64,000 nucleotides of DNA from Kordiimonadales bacterium IMCC3096 (lineage in GTDB: Bacteria; Pseudomonadota; Alphaproteobacteria; Minwuiales; Minwuiaceae): contig CP018227.1 in NCBI GenBank assembly GCA_016865035.1, positions 280,001 to 344,000 of the forward strand. Reading direction: 5' to 3'. The notes beneath the pieces were generated by a model. That model searched no databases, was not told the origin of the DNA, and was given only the letters and a program-made list of their open reading frames with translations. Positions 55,434-64,000 of this stretch are shown here, piece by piece. Made by a program: the position numbers and the translations under genes. The first letter of the stretch is position 1. Each line of letters starts with the position of its first letter.

Positions 55434-56837
55434 TCAGAGGTCGCGCACATCCGCCAGCTTGCCGGCGATCGCGGCTGCGGCTGCCATGCCGGGGCTGACC
55501 AGATGGGTGCGCCCGCCACGCCCCTGACGGCCCTCGAAGTTGCGGTTGGAGGTGGAGGCGCAGCGCTCGCCCGGTTCCAGCCGGTCGGCGTTCATCGCCA
55601 GGCACATGGAGCAGCCCGGCTCCCGCCAGTCGAAGCCGGCCTCGACAAAGATCTTGTCCAGCCCTTCCTGCTCCGCCTGCTCCTTCACCAGGCCGGAGCC
55701 GGGAACGATCATGGCATGCACGTTGGCGGCAACCTTGCGCCCCTTCGCCACGGCGGCGGCGGCGCGCAGATCCTCGATCCGGCCATTGGTGCAGGATCCG
55801 ATGAAGACCTTGTCGATGGTCACATCGGTCAGCTTAACACCCGGCTGCAGGCCCATGTAGGCCAGCGCCCGGACCAGCGAGTCGCGCTTGATCTCATCCT
55901 CGATATCCGCCGGGTCGGGAACCCGCGCGGTGATCGGGGCCACGTCCTGGGGGCTGGTGCCCCAGGTGACATGCGGCGTGATGTCGGCGGCGGTCAGTTC
56001 GATGACCTTGTCGTAGTGCGCGCCCTCGTCGGAGACCATGGTCTTCCAGTATTCCACCGCCTGCTCGAAACCACCGGCCTTCGGCGCCATGGCCCTGCCC
56101 TTCACGTAGTCGAACGTCTTCTCGTCGGCGGCGATCAGACCGGCGCGCGCGCCTGCCTCGATCGACATGTTGCAGACGGTCATGCGGCCTTCCATCGACA
56201 GGTCGCGGATGGCCGAACCGGCATATTCGATGACATAGCCCGTGCCGCCCGCCGTGCCGACGACGCCGATCACGGCCAGCACCAGATCCTTGGCGGTGAC
56301 GCCTGGGTTCAGATCGCCCTCGATCTTCACCAGCATGTTCTTCGACTTCTGCTGCAGCAGGCACTGGGTGGCAAGCACATGCTCCACTTCCGACGTGCCG
56401 ATGCCGAAGGCCAGCGCACCGAAGGCGCCATGGGTCGCGGTGTGGCTGTCACCACAGACAATGGTCATGCCCGGCAGGGTGAAGCCCTGCTCCGGCCCGA
56501 TGATGTGGACGATGCCCTGGCGGATGTCGTCCATGCCGAAGTAGGGCACGCCGAATTCGGCGCAGTTCTTCTCCAGCGTCTCGACCTGGATGCGGCTTTC
56601 CTCGTCGGCGATACCGGCGGAGCGATCGGTGGTGGGCACGTTGTGGTCGGCCACGGCCAGGGTCGCATCCGGCCGACGTACCTTGCGCCCGGTGTTGCGC
56701 AGCCCCTCGAACGCCTGCGGGCTGGTGACCTCATGCACCAGGTGCCGGTCGATATACAGGATCGCCGACCCGTCATCGCGCGTCTCCACGACATGCGCAT
56801 CCCAGATCTTGTCGAACAGCGTCTTTGCCTGGCTCAC
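55434..56837 (-). CDS. leuC: 3-isopropylmalate dehydratase large subunit
   Basis: 467 residues. [60 protein letters not shown] and [15 protein letters not shown] supply the three Fe-S cysteines of the aconitase fold. It isomerises isopropylmalate in leucine synthesis. The small subunit leuD is not adjacent here. Confidence 0.97.
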   Translation of the reverse strand: MSQAKTLFDKIWDAHVVETRDDGSAILYIDRHLVHEVTSPQAFEGLRNTGRKVRRPDATLAVADHNVPTTDRSAGIADEESRIQVETLEKNCAEFGVPYFGMDDIRQGIVHIIGPEQGFTLPGMTIVCGDSHTATHGAFGALAFGIGTSEVEHVLATQCLLQQKSKNMLVKIEGDLNPGVTAKDLVLAVIGVVGTAGGTGYVIEYAGSAIRDLSMEGRMTVCNMSIEAGARAGLIAADEKTFDYVKGRAMAPKAGGFEQAVEYWKTMVSDEGAHYDKVIELTAADITPHVTWGTSPQDVAPITARVPDPADIEDEIKRDSLVRALAYMGLQPGVKLTDVTIDKVFIGSCTNGRIEDLRAAAAVAKGRKVAANVHAMIVPGSGLVKEQAEQEGLDKIFVEAGFDWREPGCSMCLAMNADRLEPGERCASTSNRNFEGRQGRGGRTHLVSPGMAAAAAIAGKLADVRDL

Positions 56838-56981
56838 GTCAAATCTCCTCCACCCAGCACGGGCCGCGCGTCAGCGCGCACGACCCCTGGCCGGGATCAC
56901 CCGCCCGACCGGGCGCTATCCCTATGCCCAACTGCGAATGTCGTCAATCGGGGAGGCGCAATGGCCACCCGGACCGCCTGA

Positions 56982-57494
56982 TCAGAACGGGATCTCGTCG
57001 TCCAGGTCGCTGCCGCCGCCACCGAAATCGTCGCCGCCACGGTCATTGCCGCCGCGTGAGCCGCCGCCGCCGGAACCACCACCGTAGCCGCCGCCCCCAC
57101 CGGAACCGCCGCCATAGCTGCCGCCACCGCCGCCACCTTCACCGCGGCTGTCGAGCATCTGCAGGTCGCCGCGGAAGCGGTTGAGCACGATCTCGGTGCT
57201 GTACTTGTCCTGGCCCTGCTGGTCGGTCCACTTGCGGGTCTGGATCTGGCCTTCGATGAACACCTTGGCACCCTTGCGCAGGTACTGCTCGGCGACCTTG
57301 GCCAGGTTCTCGTTGAAGATCACGACGCGGTGCCACTCGGTACGCTCCCGGCGTTCGCCGCTGTTGCGGTCGCGCCAGGTCTCCGAGGTCGCGATGCGCA
57401 GGTTCACCACCGGATTGCCGTCCGGCATCCGCCGCACCTCCGGGTCCGCCCCCAGATTGCCGACCAGAATGACCTTGTTGACGCTGCCTGCCAT
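56982..57494 (-). CDS. ssb: Single-stranded DNA-binding protein
   Basis: The ATG at 57494 gives 170 residues. An OB fold (1-110: [60 protein letters not shown]) is followed by a Gly-rich linker (~117-160) and the acidic tip DLDDEIPF that docks repair proteins. Divergent from uvrA across a large hairpin and LexA-type site. Confidence 0.97.
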   Translation of the reverse strand: MAGSVNKVILVGNLGADPEVRRMPDGNPVVNLRIATSETWRDRNSGERRERTEWHRVVIFNENLAKVAEQYLRKGAKVFIEGQIQTRKWTDQQGQDKYSTEIVLNRFRGDLQMLDSRGEGGGGGGSYGGGSGGGGGYGGGSGGGGSRGGNDRGGDDFGGGGSDLDDEIPF

Positions 57495-57522
57495 GTCCCC
57501 GCTCCGTCGAAATATTGTGTCT

Positions 57523-57608
57523 GCCTGTTCCATCCCTCTCCCCCTCCCGCCCACCCATTTCAGGATACTTGCGTGGGTGGCCGGGAGGGGGAGAGGGATG
57601 GAACAGGC
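57523..57608. repeat. Very large inverted repeat between ssb and uvrA
   Basis: 57523-57549 and 57582-57608 are perfect 27-bp complements. After one mismatch (57550/57581) seven more pairs follow (57551-57557/57574-57580), leaving a 16-nt loop at 57558-57573. The arms are strand-biased, one pyrimidine-rich (CATCCCTCTCCCCCTCCCG) and the other purine-rich. The right arm runs into a LexA-type site at 57601-57615. Confidence 0.9.
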
Positions 57609-57615
57609 CACGAAC
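57601..57615. promoter_or_regulatory. LexA (SOS) box upstream of uvrA
   Basis: GAAC-AGGCCAC-GAAC fits GAAC-N7-GAAC (the complement of GTTC-N7-GTTC), the alphaproteobacterial LexA consensus, 166 bp before the uvrA start. LexA control of uvrA and ssb is well known in other bacteria. Confidence 0.7.
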
Positions 57616-57780
57616 CATTCATGCCCTTATAGCCGCTGCGGTTCGGGAGTCGCCAGAAGAGTCTGGCTGCGACGTCAGGGGACTCGCCTTGGGGGTGCGT
57701 GCACCCTATGTTCCTGTTTCAGGAAATGCACGGGCGACCCAGCCCCTGCCAGGCGCTTCCCCCGGAATGGTGGTTTGTAG

Positions 57781-60693
57781 ATGCAGAAGATGATCAGCGT
57801 CCGTGGGGCGCGGGAACATAATCTGAAGGGTATCGACGTCGATATCCCCCGCGACCAGCTGGTCGTGATCACCGGCCTGTCCGGGTCCGGCAAGTCGTCA
57901 CTGGCGTTCGACACGATCTATGCGGAGGGGCAGCGGCGCTATGTCGAGAGCCTGTCCGCCTATGCGCGGCAGTTCCTGGAACTGATGCAGAAGCCCGACA
58001 TGGACAGCATCGAGGGGTTGAGCCCCGCGATCTCCATCGAGCAGAAGACCACGTCGAAGAACCCCCGCTCGACCGTCGGCACGGTGACGGAGATCTACGA
58101 CTACATGCGCCTGCTGTGGGCGCGGGTCGGCATCCCCTACTCCCCCGCCACCGGCCTGCCCATCGAGAGCCAGACCATCAGCCAGATGGTTGACCGCATC
58201 ATGGCGATGCCGGAGGGGACGCGGCTGTACCTGCTGGCCCCCATCGTGCGCGGGCGCAAGGGCGAGTACCGCAAGGAGTTCCGTGACCTGCGCAAACAGG
58301 GCTTCCAGCGCGTGAAGGTGGACGGCGAGCTGTACGAACTCGACGACATGCCGACGCTGGACAAGAAGCTGAAACATGACATCGACGTGGTGGTGGACCG
58401 CGTCGTGGTGCGCGACGACATCGCCACCCGCCTGGCCGATTCGCTGGAGACGGCGCTGGCGCTGACCGACGGCATCGCGGTGACGGAAAATGCGGATGAT
58501 GGCGAGCGGACGATCTTCTCCGCCAAGTTCGCCTGCCCGGTTTCCGGTTTCACCATCGACGAGATCGAACCGCGCCTGTTCTCCTTCAACAATCCCTTCG
58601 GAGCCTGCCCGGCCTGTGACGGGCTGGGGACGGAGATGTATGTCGATCCCGACCTGGTGGTGCCCGACACGACCCTGACGGTGCGTGGCGGCGCGATTGC
58701 CCCCTGGTCCAGGACAACCAGTCCCTATTACCTGCAGACCCTGGACAGCATCCTGCGCCACTACCGCCAGTCGTCGAGCACGCCCTGGGAGGAACTGCCG
58801 AAGAACGTGCAGGACGTGCTGCTGTTCGGTTCCGGCGATGAAACCATCGAATTCACCTACGACGACGGCATGCGGAGCTACAGCACCAACAAGAGCTTCG
58901 AAGGTGTGGTGCGGAACCTGGAACGGCGCTGGAAGGAAACCGATTCCGCGCGGATGCGGGAGGAGATCGAGCATTTCCAGGCGGTTACCCATTGTTCGGT
59001 CTGCGAGGGGCATCGCCTGAAACCGGAAGCTCTGGCGGTGAAGATCGACGGCATTCACGCCGGCCACGCGGCCAGGTTCTCCATCCTGGAAGCCGCCAAC
59101 TGGTTCAACGCCCTGAACAGCAAGCTGACGCCGAAGCAGCAGGAAATCGCCGGTCGCATCCTGAAGGAAATCAACGAGCGTCTGGGCTTTCTGGTCAATG
59201 TCGGGCTGGAGTATCTGACCCTCTCGCGCAACTCCGGCACCCTGTCGGGCGGCGAGAGCCAGCGCATCCGCCTCGCCTCCCAGATCGGGTCGGGCCTGAC
59301 CGGCGTGCTCTATGTGCTCGACGAACCGTCGATCGGGCTGCACCAGCGCGACAACGCGCGCCTGCTGGAAACGCTGAAGAACCTGCGCGACCTGGGCAAT
59401 ACCGTGATCGTGGTGGAGCATGACGAGGAGGCCATCATGGCCGCCGACCATGTCATCGACATCGGCCCGCTGGCAGGCATGCATGGCGGGGAACTGATCG
59501 CGGAAGGCACGCCGGAGAAGGTGATGCAGGCCCCGAAGAGCATCACCGGCCAGTATCTCTCCGGCATGAAGCAGGTGCCGGTCCCGGCGAAACGGCGGGA
59601 GGGCTATCGCGACCGGTTCATCCGCATCGTCGGCGCCAGCGGCAACAACCTGCGCAACGTCAATGTGACCCTGCCGCTCGGCACCTTCACCTGCATCACC
59701 GGCGTTTCCGGATCGGGCAAGTCGACGCTGACCATCGAGACACTCTACAAGGCCGTGGCGCGGCGGCTGCACAATGCCAAGGCCGGCCCTGCCCCGCATG
59801 AGCGGATCGACGGGCTGGAGTGGCTGGACAAGATCATCGACATCGACCAGTCCCCCATCGGGCGCACGCCACGGTCCAACCCGGCGACGTACACCGGGGC
59901 CTTCGGACCAATCCGGGACTGGTACACCGGCCTGCCGGAGGCCAAGGCGCGCGGCTACAAGGCCGGCCGTTTCTCCTTCAACGTCAAGGGCGGGCGCTGC
60001 GAGGCCTGCCAGGGCGACGGCCTGATCAAGATCGAGATGCATTTCCTGCCGGACGTCTACGTCCAGTGCGACGTCTGCAAGGGCAAGCGCTACAACCGTG
60101 AAACGCTGGAGATCAAGTTCAAGAACAAGTCGATCTCCGACGTGCTCGACATGACGGTGGAGGAAGCACAGGAATTCTTCACCGCCGTGCCGTCCGTGCG
60201 GGAAAAGATGGACACCCTGATGCAGGTCGGCCTCGGCTACATCAAGGTCGGGCAGCCTGCGACCACCCTGTCGGGCGGCGAGGCACAGCGGGTGAAGCTG
60301 GCCAAGGAACTGGCCAAGCGCGCCACCGGCCGCACGCTCTACATCCTCGACGAGCCGACCACTGGCCTGCATTTCGAGGATGTGCGCAAGCTGCTGGAAG
60401 TGCTGCACGCCCTGGTCGATTCCGGTAATTCGGTGATCGTGATCGAGCATAATCTGGAGGTCATCAAGACCGCCGACTGGGTCGTTGACATCGGCCCCGA
60501 AGGCGGTGACGGCGGCGGCTATGTCGTCGGTGTCGGCACGCCGGAGGAAGTGGCAACCGTCAAGGAGAGCTACACCGGGCGCTACCTGGCCGACATACTG
60601 GCCCGGCGCGGGTCGAAGTCGGGTACGCCGAAGAAACCCGCGAAGCCGAAAGCCAAGGGATCGACGACGCGCAGGCGCAAATCGGCGGCCTGA
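57781..60693 (+). CDS. uvrA: Excinuclease ABC subunit A
   Basis: 970 residues, standard length. Two ABC ATPase modules with [16 protein letters not shown] near residue 31 and [16 protein letters not shown] near 641, signatures [17 protein letters not shown] and [17 protein letters not shown], and zinc modules with [26 protein letters not shown] and [23 protein letters not shown]. It recognises bulky DNA damage with UvrB. SOS-regulated if the upstream LexA box works. Confidence 0.98.
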   Translation: MQKMISVRGAREHNLKGIDVDIPRDQLVVITGLSGSGKSSLAFDTIYAEGQRRYVESLSAYARQFLELMQKPDMDSIEGLSPAISIEQKTTSKNPRSTVGTVTEIYDYMRLLWARVGIPYSPATGLPIESQTISQMVDRIMAMPEGTRLYLLAPIVRGRKGEYRKEFRDLRKQGFQRVKVDGELYELDDMPTLDKKLKHDIDVVVDRVVVRDDIATRLADSLETALALTDGIAVTENADDGERTIFSAKFACPVSGFTIDEIEPRLFSFNNPFGACPACDGLGTEMYVDPDLVVPDTTLTVRGGAIAPWSRTTSPYYLQTLDSILRHYRQSSSTPWEELPKNVQDVLLFGSGDETIEFTYDDGMRSYSTNKSFEGVVRNLERRWKETDSARMREEIEHFQAVTHCSVCEGHRLKPEALAVKIDGIHAGHAARFSILEAANWFNALNSKLTPKQQEIAGRILKEINERLGFLVNVGLEYLTLSRNSGTLSGGESQRIRLASQIGSGLTGVLYVLDEPSIGLHQRDNARLLETLKNLRDLGNTVIVVEHDEEAIMAADHVIDIGPLAGMHGGELIAEGTPEKVMQAPKSITGQYLSGMKQVPVPAKRREGYRDRFIRIVGASGNNLRNVNVTLPLGTFTCITGVSGSGKSTLTIETLYKAVARRLHNAKAGPAPHERIDGLEWLDKIIDIDQSPIGRTPRSNPATYTGAFGPIRDWYTGLPEAKARGYKAGRFSFNVKGGRCEACQGDGLIKIEMHFLPDVYVQCDVCKGKRYNRETLEIKFKNKSISDVLDMTVEEAQEFFTAVPSVREKMDTLMQVGLGYIKVGQPATTLSGGEAQRVKLAKELAKRATGRTLYILDEPTTGLHFEDVRKLLEVLHALVDSGNSVIVIEHNLEVIKTADWVVDIGPEGGDGGGYVVGVGTPEEVATVKESYTGRYLADILARRGSKSGTPKKPAKPKAKGSTTRRRKSAA

Positions 60694-60718
60694 GGCAGCG
60701 GGGCGGCGGGGTTCGGGT

Positions 60719-61120
60719 ATGTCCGAGTTCGTGTCGGCAACCCCTGCGTTCCCGGTTCAGGACATCGACCGAGCCGTGTCCTTCTATGAGAAAAAGCTCG
60801 GCTTTGCGCCGGTGGCAAAGGGCCCGGGCTTTGCGCTGCTGTCCCGCAACAGCGTCTTGCTGCAACTCTGGCTGGCCGATGACCGGCGCTGGAAGGAACG
60901 CACGAACATCGATCCGATCATCTCCGGTGCGGAGTCCTTTCTCGCCGGCACCGCAAGCTGCCGTATCGAAGTGACGGAGATCGAAACGCTCCACGCCGCC
61001 TGCCGGGAGCACGATATCGTTCATCCCAACGGGCCATTGAAACGTGCCGACTACGGGGCATTGGAATTTGCCGTCCTGGACCACGAAGGCAACCTGATCA
61101 CCTTCTTCCAGCCGGTTTGA
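60719..61120 (+). CDS. VOC-superfamily protein (bleomycin-resistance-like)
   Basis: The ATG at 60719 gives 133 residues: MSEFVSATPAFPVQDIDRAV, SFYEKKLGFAPVAKGPGFAL, then EFAVLDHEGNLITFFQPV. The two beta-alpha-beta-beta-beta modules and the DxEGN..tF motif fit the BRP/VOC group, which bind or isomerise small molecules. It is independent of the other VOC gene at 33178. Confidence 0.82.
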   Translation: MSEFVSATPAFPVQDIDRAVSFYEKKLGFAPVAKGPGFALLSRNSVLLQLWLADDRRWKERTNIDPIISGAESFLAGTASCRIEVTEIETLHAACREHDIVHPNGPLKRADYGALEFAVLDHEGNLITFFQPV

Positions 61121-61215
61121 CATCCAGGCACGCTTGACCAGCGAAAGCCGTGGGTTGCGGCCACGTGTTTTGACCTTAGACTTCCCGCGAATTCAGACGG
61201 GGAGGATATGGTCCG

Positions 61216-62781
61216 ATGCAGATGGCTCTGACGCAGTTCATTCGACGCAACGCCCAGATTACACGCAACGCGGTCGCGACAACCTTCGGGGAGCGGTCGC
61301 AGGACTGGACCGGATTCCAGAACCGCATCAGCCGCCTGGCCGCCGGGCTGCAGGGCCTGGGGGTCACGCCGGGGGACCGGGTGGCGATCCTGGCCAACAA
61401 CTCCGACCGTTATCTCGAATACTTCTTCGCGGTGCCGTGGTCGGGCGGTGTCTTCGTGCCGATCAACACGCGACTGGCGCCGCCGGAGGTGGAGTACTGG
61501 ATCAGCGATTCCGGCAGCCAGATCCTGTTCATCGACGACGACTTCCTGCCCTATCTGCCGAAGCTGCAGGGCAAGATGCCTAGCGTGCAGCACATCATCT
61601 ATGTGGGTGACGGTGCCGCGCCCGAGGGTCTGCTGCACTACGAGACCCTGATTCAGGAGAATGAACCGGCGGAAGACGCCGGCCGCAGTGGCGAGGATCT
61701 GGCAGGCCTGTTCTATACCGGCGGCACCACCGGCGTGTCGAAGGGTGTCATGCTGAGCCACCGCAACCTGGTCTCCAACGCCATGCACGTGATTCACGAC
61801 ATGGAATTCAGCGCCGACATGATGTACCTGCATGCCGGTCCGATGTTCCATCTGGCGGACGGCACCGCGACCTTCGGCGCGACGGTGCTGGGCGCCGGTC
61901 ACTGCTTCATCCCGAAGTTCGAACCGGCGGCAGCGCTGGAGGCACTGGAGAAGTATCGGGTCACCAACACCCTGTTCGTGCCCACCATGATGAACATGGT
62001 CGTCAACCACCCCGACGTGACGAAACGGGACATCTCCAAGCTGCGGGGCATTCTCTACGGCGCGTCCCCGATGCCGGAGGCGGTGGTGCGCAAGGCGATG
62101 GAACTGATGCCCAATGTCGGGTTCTACCATGCCTATGGCCAGACGGAATGCTCCCCCCTGCTGACCCTGCTGAAGCCGCGCTATCACGACTTTGACGGCC
62201 CGGATGCTCATCTTGCCAAGTCGGTCGGTCGCGCCACCATCGGTGTCGAACTGATCATTCTGGACGCGGATGGCAACGAGGTGCCGCGCGGCGAGGTCGG
62301 CGAGATCTGCGCCAAGGGCCCGAACGTCATGCAGGGTTACTGGAACAAGCCGGACCTGACCGCGCAGACCATCCGCGACGGCTGGATCCATACCGGCGAC
62401 GGCGGCACGATGGACGAGGACGGGTTCGTCTTCGTCGTCGACCGGGTGAAGGACATGATCATCTCCGGCGGCGAGAATGTCTATTCGGCCGAGGTGGAGA
62501 ACGCGATCTATCAGCACCCGTCCGTGGTCGAATGCGCTGTCATCGGCGTGCCTGACGACAAGTGGGGCGAGCGGGTTCATGCCATCGTCCGCCTGCAGGA
62601 GGGTGAAACGGTGGATGAGGCCGGGATCATCGCCCACTGCCACGCCCTGATCGCCAACTACAAGTGCCCGCGCTCCGTCTCCTTCCGCACCGAACCGATG
62701 CCGCTTTCCGGTGCCGGCAAGATCCTGAAGACGGACCTGCGCAAGCCTTACTGGGAAGGCAAGACCAAGCAGGTCAACTGA
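61216..62781 (+). CDS. Acyl-CoA ligase (AMP-forming)
   Basis: 521 residues. The ATG at 61216 follows GGAGG. LFYTGGTTGVSKGVMLSHRN (P-loop), YHAYGQTECSPLLTL (A5), WIHTGDGGTMDEDGFVFVVD, RVKDMIISGGENVYSAEVEN and PLSGAGKILKTDLRK (catalytic Lys) are complete ANL-family motifs. It activates a carboxylic acid, probably a medium- or branched-chain or terpenoid acid given the AtuA-like gene that begins two bases after its stop. Confidence 0.95.
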   Translation: MQMALTQFIRRNAQITRNAVATTFGERSQDWTGFQNRISRLAAGLQGLGVTPGDRVAILANNSDRYLEYFFAVPWSGGVFVPINTRLAPPEVEYWISDSGSQILFIDDDFLPYLPKLQGKMPSVQHIIYVGDGAAPEGLLHYETLIQENEPAEDAGRSGEDLAGLFYTGGTTGVSKGVMLSHRNLVSNAMHVIHDMEFSADMMYLHAGPMFHLADGTATFGATVLGAGHCFIPKFEPAAALEALEKYRVTNTLFVPTMMNMVVNHPDVTKRDISKLRGILYGASPMPEAVVRKAMELMPNVGFYHAYGQTECSPLLTLLKPRYHDFDGPDAHLAKSVGRATIGVELIILDADGNEVPRGEVGEICAKGPNVMQGYWNKPDLTAQTIRDGWIHTGDGGTMDEDGFVFVVDRVKDMIISGGENVYSAEVENAIYQHPSVVECAVIGVPDDKWGERVHAIVRLQEGETVDEAGIIAHCHALIANYKCPRSVSFRTEPMPLSGAGKILKTDLRKPYWEGKTKQVN

Positions 62782-62782
62782 T

Positions 62783-64000
62783 GTGACCTCCACGTTCAGG
62801 ATTGGCGGTGGTGCCGGGTTCTCCGCGGACCGGCTCGACCCGGCGGTCGATCTCGCGCGCGACGGTGCACTCGATGCGCTGGTCTTCGAATGCGTGGGGG
62901 AACGCACGCTGGCGTTCGGTCATCGCGACCGCCGCGCCGATCCGGCGAAGGGCTACAACAGTCTGCTGGAAACCCGGTTGCGGGCGGTCTGGCCGCTGAC
63001 CGCCGCCAGCGGCTGCCGCATCGTCACCAACATGGGTGCTGCAAACCCGGTGGCTGCCGGACGTGCGGCGCAGGGTGTTGCCCGGAACGCGGGGCTGGAC
63101 GGGCAGATCGTGGCCGTGGTGCTGGGTGACGACGTGACTGATCGCATCACCCCGGATACACCCCTGCCCCACTCCGGCTGTACGGTCGGGGATATTGACC
63201 GGACCCTGATCGGAGCCAATGCCTACATCGGTGCCGACGCGATCCTGCCTGCACTGGAAACCGATGCCAGCCTGGTCATCGGCGGGCGGCTGGCGGATCC
63301 GTCGATGTTCCTGGCGCTGCTGCGCCACCGCTTCGGCTGGTCGGCGGACGACTGGCCGCTGCTGGGGGCAGGCATACTGACCGGGCATCTGATGGAGTGC
63401 GGGGCCCAGATCACCGGCGGCTATTTCGCCGACCCGGGCCACAAGGACGTCCCCGACCTGGCCTTCGTCGGCTATCCCATCGCCGAGGTCACGGCAGACG
63501 GCACAGTCACCATCACCAAGCTGCCGCAGGCAGGCGGCATGGTCACCATGGCCACGGTGAAGGAGCAGTTGCTTTACGAGGTGCATGATCCCGCCCGCTA
63601 CCTCACCCCCGATGTCACCGCGGATTTCAGTGCCGTGCAGGTCATCGATCAGGGCGCAGACCGGGTGGGCCTGCGCGACGCCTCCGGCACCGCACGTCCG
63701 GAGACGCTGAAGGTCACTGTCGCCTTCGATGGCGGCCTGCTGGCGGAGGGCGAGATTTCCTACGCCGGGCGCGGCGCGGTCGACCGGGCGCGGCTGGCGG
63801 CGGAGATCACCGAAACCCGCCTGCGCCGGGTGCATGGGGTGACCGAGGATCTGCGCTGCGACCTGATCGGCGTGCGGTCCCTGCACGCTCACGCGGACTA
63901 TGGCTCAGAGCGCGCGGACACCGATGTGCGGCTGCGGGTGGCGGGCCGCTTCCGCGACCGCGAACGGGCGGAGGCGGTCTTGTGGGAGGTGGAGTCACTG
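62783..64000 (+). CDS. AtuA-family protein (acyclic terpene utilisation), 5' part
   Basis: A GTG at 62783 opens a frame still running at the window end (over 400 codons). FRIGGGAGFSADRLDPAVDL, DALVFECVGERTLAFGHRD, RIVTNMGAANPVAAGRAAQG and GGYFADPGHKDVPDLAFVGY are characteristic of AtuA/DUF1446, a gene of citronellol/geraniol and leucine-type breakdown clusters. With the acyl-CoA ligase upstream it suggests a terpenoid or branched-acid pathway continuing outside the window. Confidence 0.85.
   Translation, partial: MTSTFRIGGGAGFSADRLDPAVDLARDGALDALVFECVGERTLAFGHRDRRADPAKGYNSLLETRLRAVWPLTAASGCRIVTNMGAANPVAAGRAAQGVARNAGLDGQIVAVVLGDDVTDRITPDTPLPHSGCTVGDIDRTLIGANAYIGADAILPALETDASLVIGGRLADPSMFLALLRHRFGWSADDWPLLGAGILTGHLMECGAQITGGYFADPGHKDVPDLAFVGYPIAEVTADGTVTITKLPQAGGMVTMATVKEQLLYEVHDPARYLTPDVTADFSAVQVIDQGADRVGLRDASGTARPETLKVTVAFDGGLLAEGEISYAGRGAVDRARLAAEITETRLRRVHGVTEDLRCDLIGVRSLHAHADYGSERADTDVRLRVAGRFRDRERAEAVLWEVESL

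Noticed and set aside
57030-57150. Gly-rich tandem repeat as a mobile or CRISPR-like repeat
   Set aside because: It encodes the flexible linker of SSB, which is normally Gly-rich in alphaproteobacteria.
57898-60450. Long open frame of about 850 codons antisense to uvrA
   Set aside because: The sense strand has every UvrA motif; the antisense frame is a by-product of high GC at third codon positions and contains no domain.

Overview
This is a high-GC, gene-dense chromosome segment from an alphaproteobacterium, most likely a marine Rhodospirillales-type organism. Clues are the hemC-hemD-Mic60-hemY gene order, the aroQ-accB-accC-aat cluster, a GAAC-N7-GAAC (alphaproteobacterial type) LexA site before uvrA, and a probable DMSP lyase together with an AcuI-type acrylyl-CoA reductase. 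The assignment comes from gene content only; no database search was possible.

Layout. 1-3065: end of a patatin-like gene, an MFS transporter and an FAD oxidase. 3066-3155: tRNA-Ser(UGA). 3142-13429: a 10.3 kb integrative element in the 3' end of that tRNA, bounded by a 14-bp direct repeat and carrying arm-type repeats of CCCCACATA at both ends. Its cargo is a single-chain Type ISP restriction-modification enzyme, which sits between the remains of a Type III mod/res operon, plus an AlpA-like regulator, a zinc-ribbon HTH protein, a second tyrosine recombinase, an unknown 324-aa protein and a P4-type integrase. 13590-22011: host genes (DMT transporter/MocR pair, CheZ-like protein, OmpW with an FNR-like box, DMSP lyase, methyltransferase, Bcr/CflA pump). 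22224-24224: an IS3 element joining two unrelated broken genes (DsbA-like and TRIC-like).

24301-32046: a region flanked by two diverged copies of a 160-bp segment that contains the tRNA-fMet terminator and the last 15 nt of the tRNA. It encodes three Fe(II)/2-oxoglutarate oxygenases, an HpcH/HpaI aldolase, a complete TRAP transporter and a Dabb-like protein. It looks like a catabolic island for an unidentified carboxylate-type compound. 32032-32108: the intact initiator tRNA.

32210-64000: mostly housekeeping. This includes LivM and a VOC protein, haem synthesis and Mic60, tsaD/meaB, aat-accC-accB-aroQ, a thiS-thiG fusion, a MarR/membrane-protein pair with two palindromic operators, mreB followed by an ATP-grasp gene, acuI and an NTF2-FMO fusion, an iron-type ABC transporter split over two converging strands, leuC, ssb and uvrA separated by a very large hairpin and a LexA site, and the start of an acyl-CoA ligase/AtuA terpenoid-type operon. 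No CRISPR array, rRNA operon or complete prophage was seen. The best candidates for new biology are the hybrid defence island (3142-13429) and the oxygenase/TRAP island (24301-32046).
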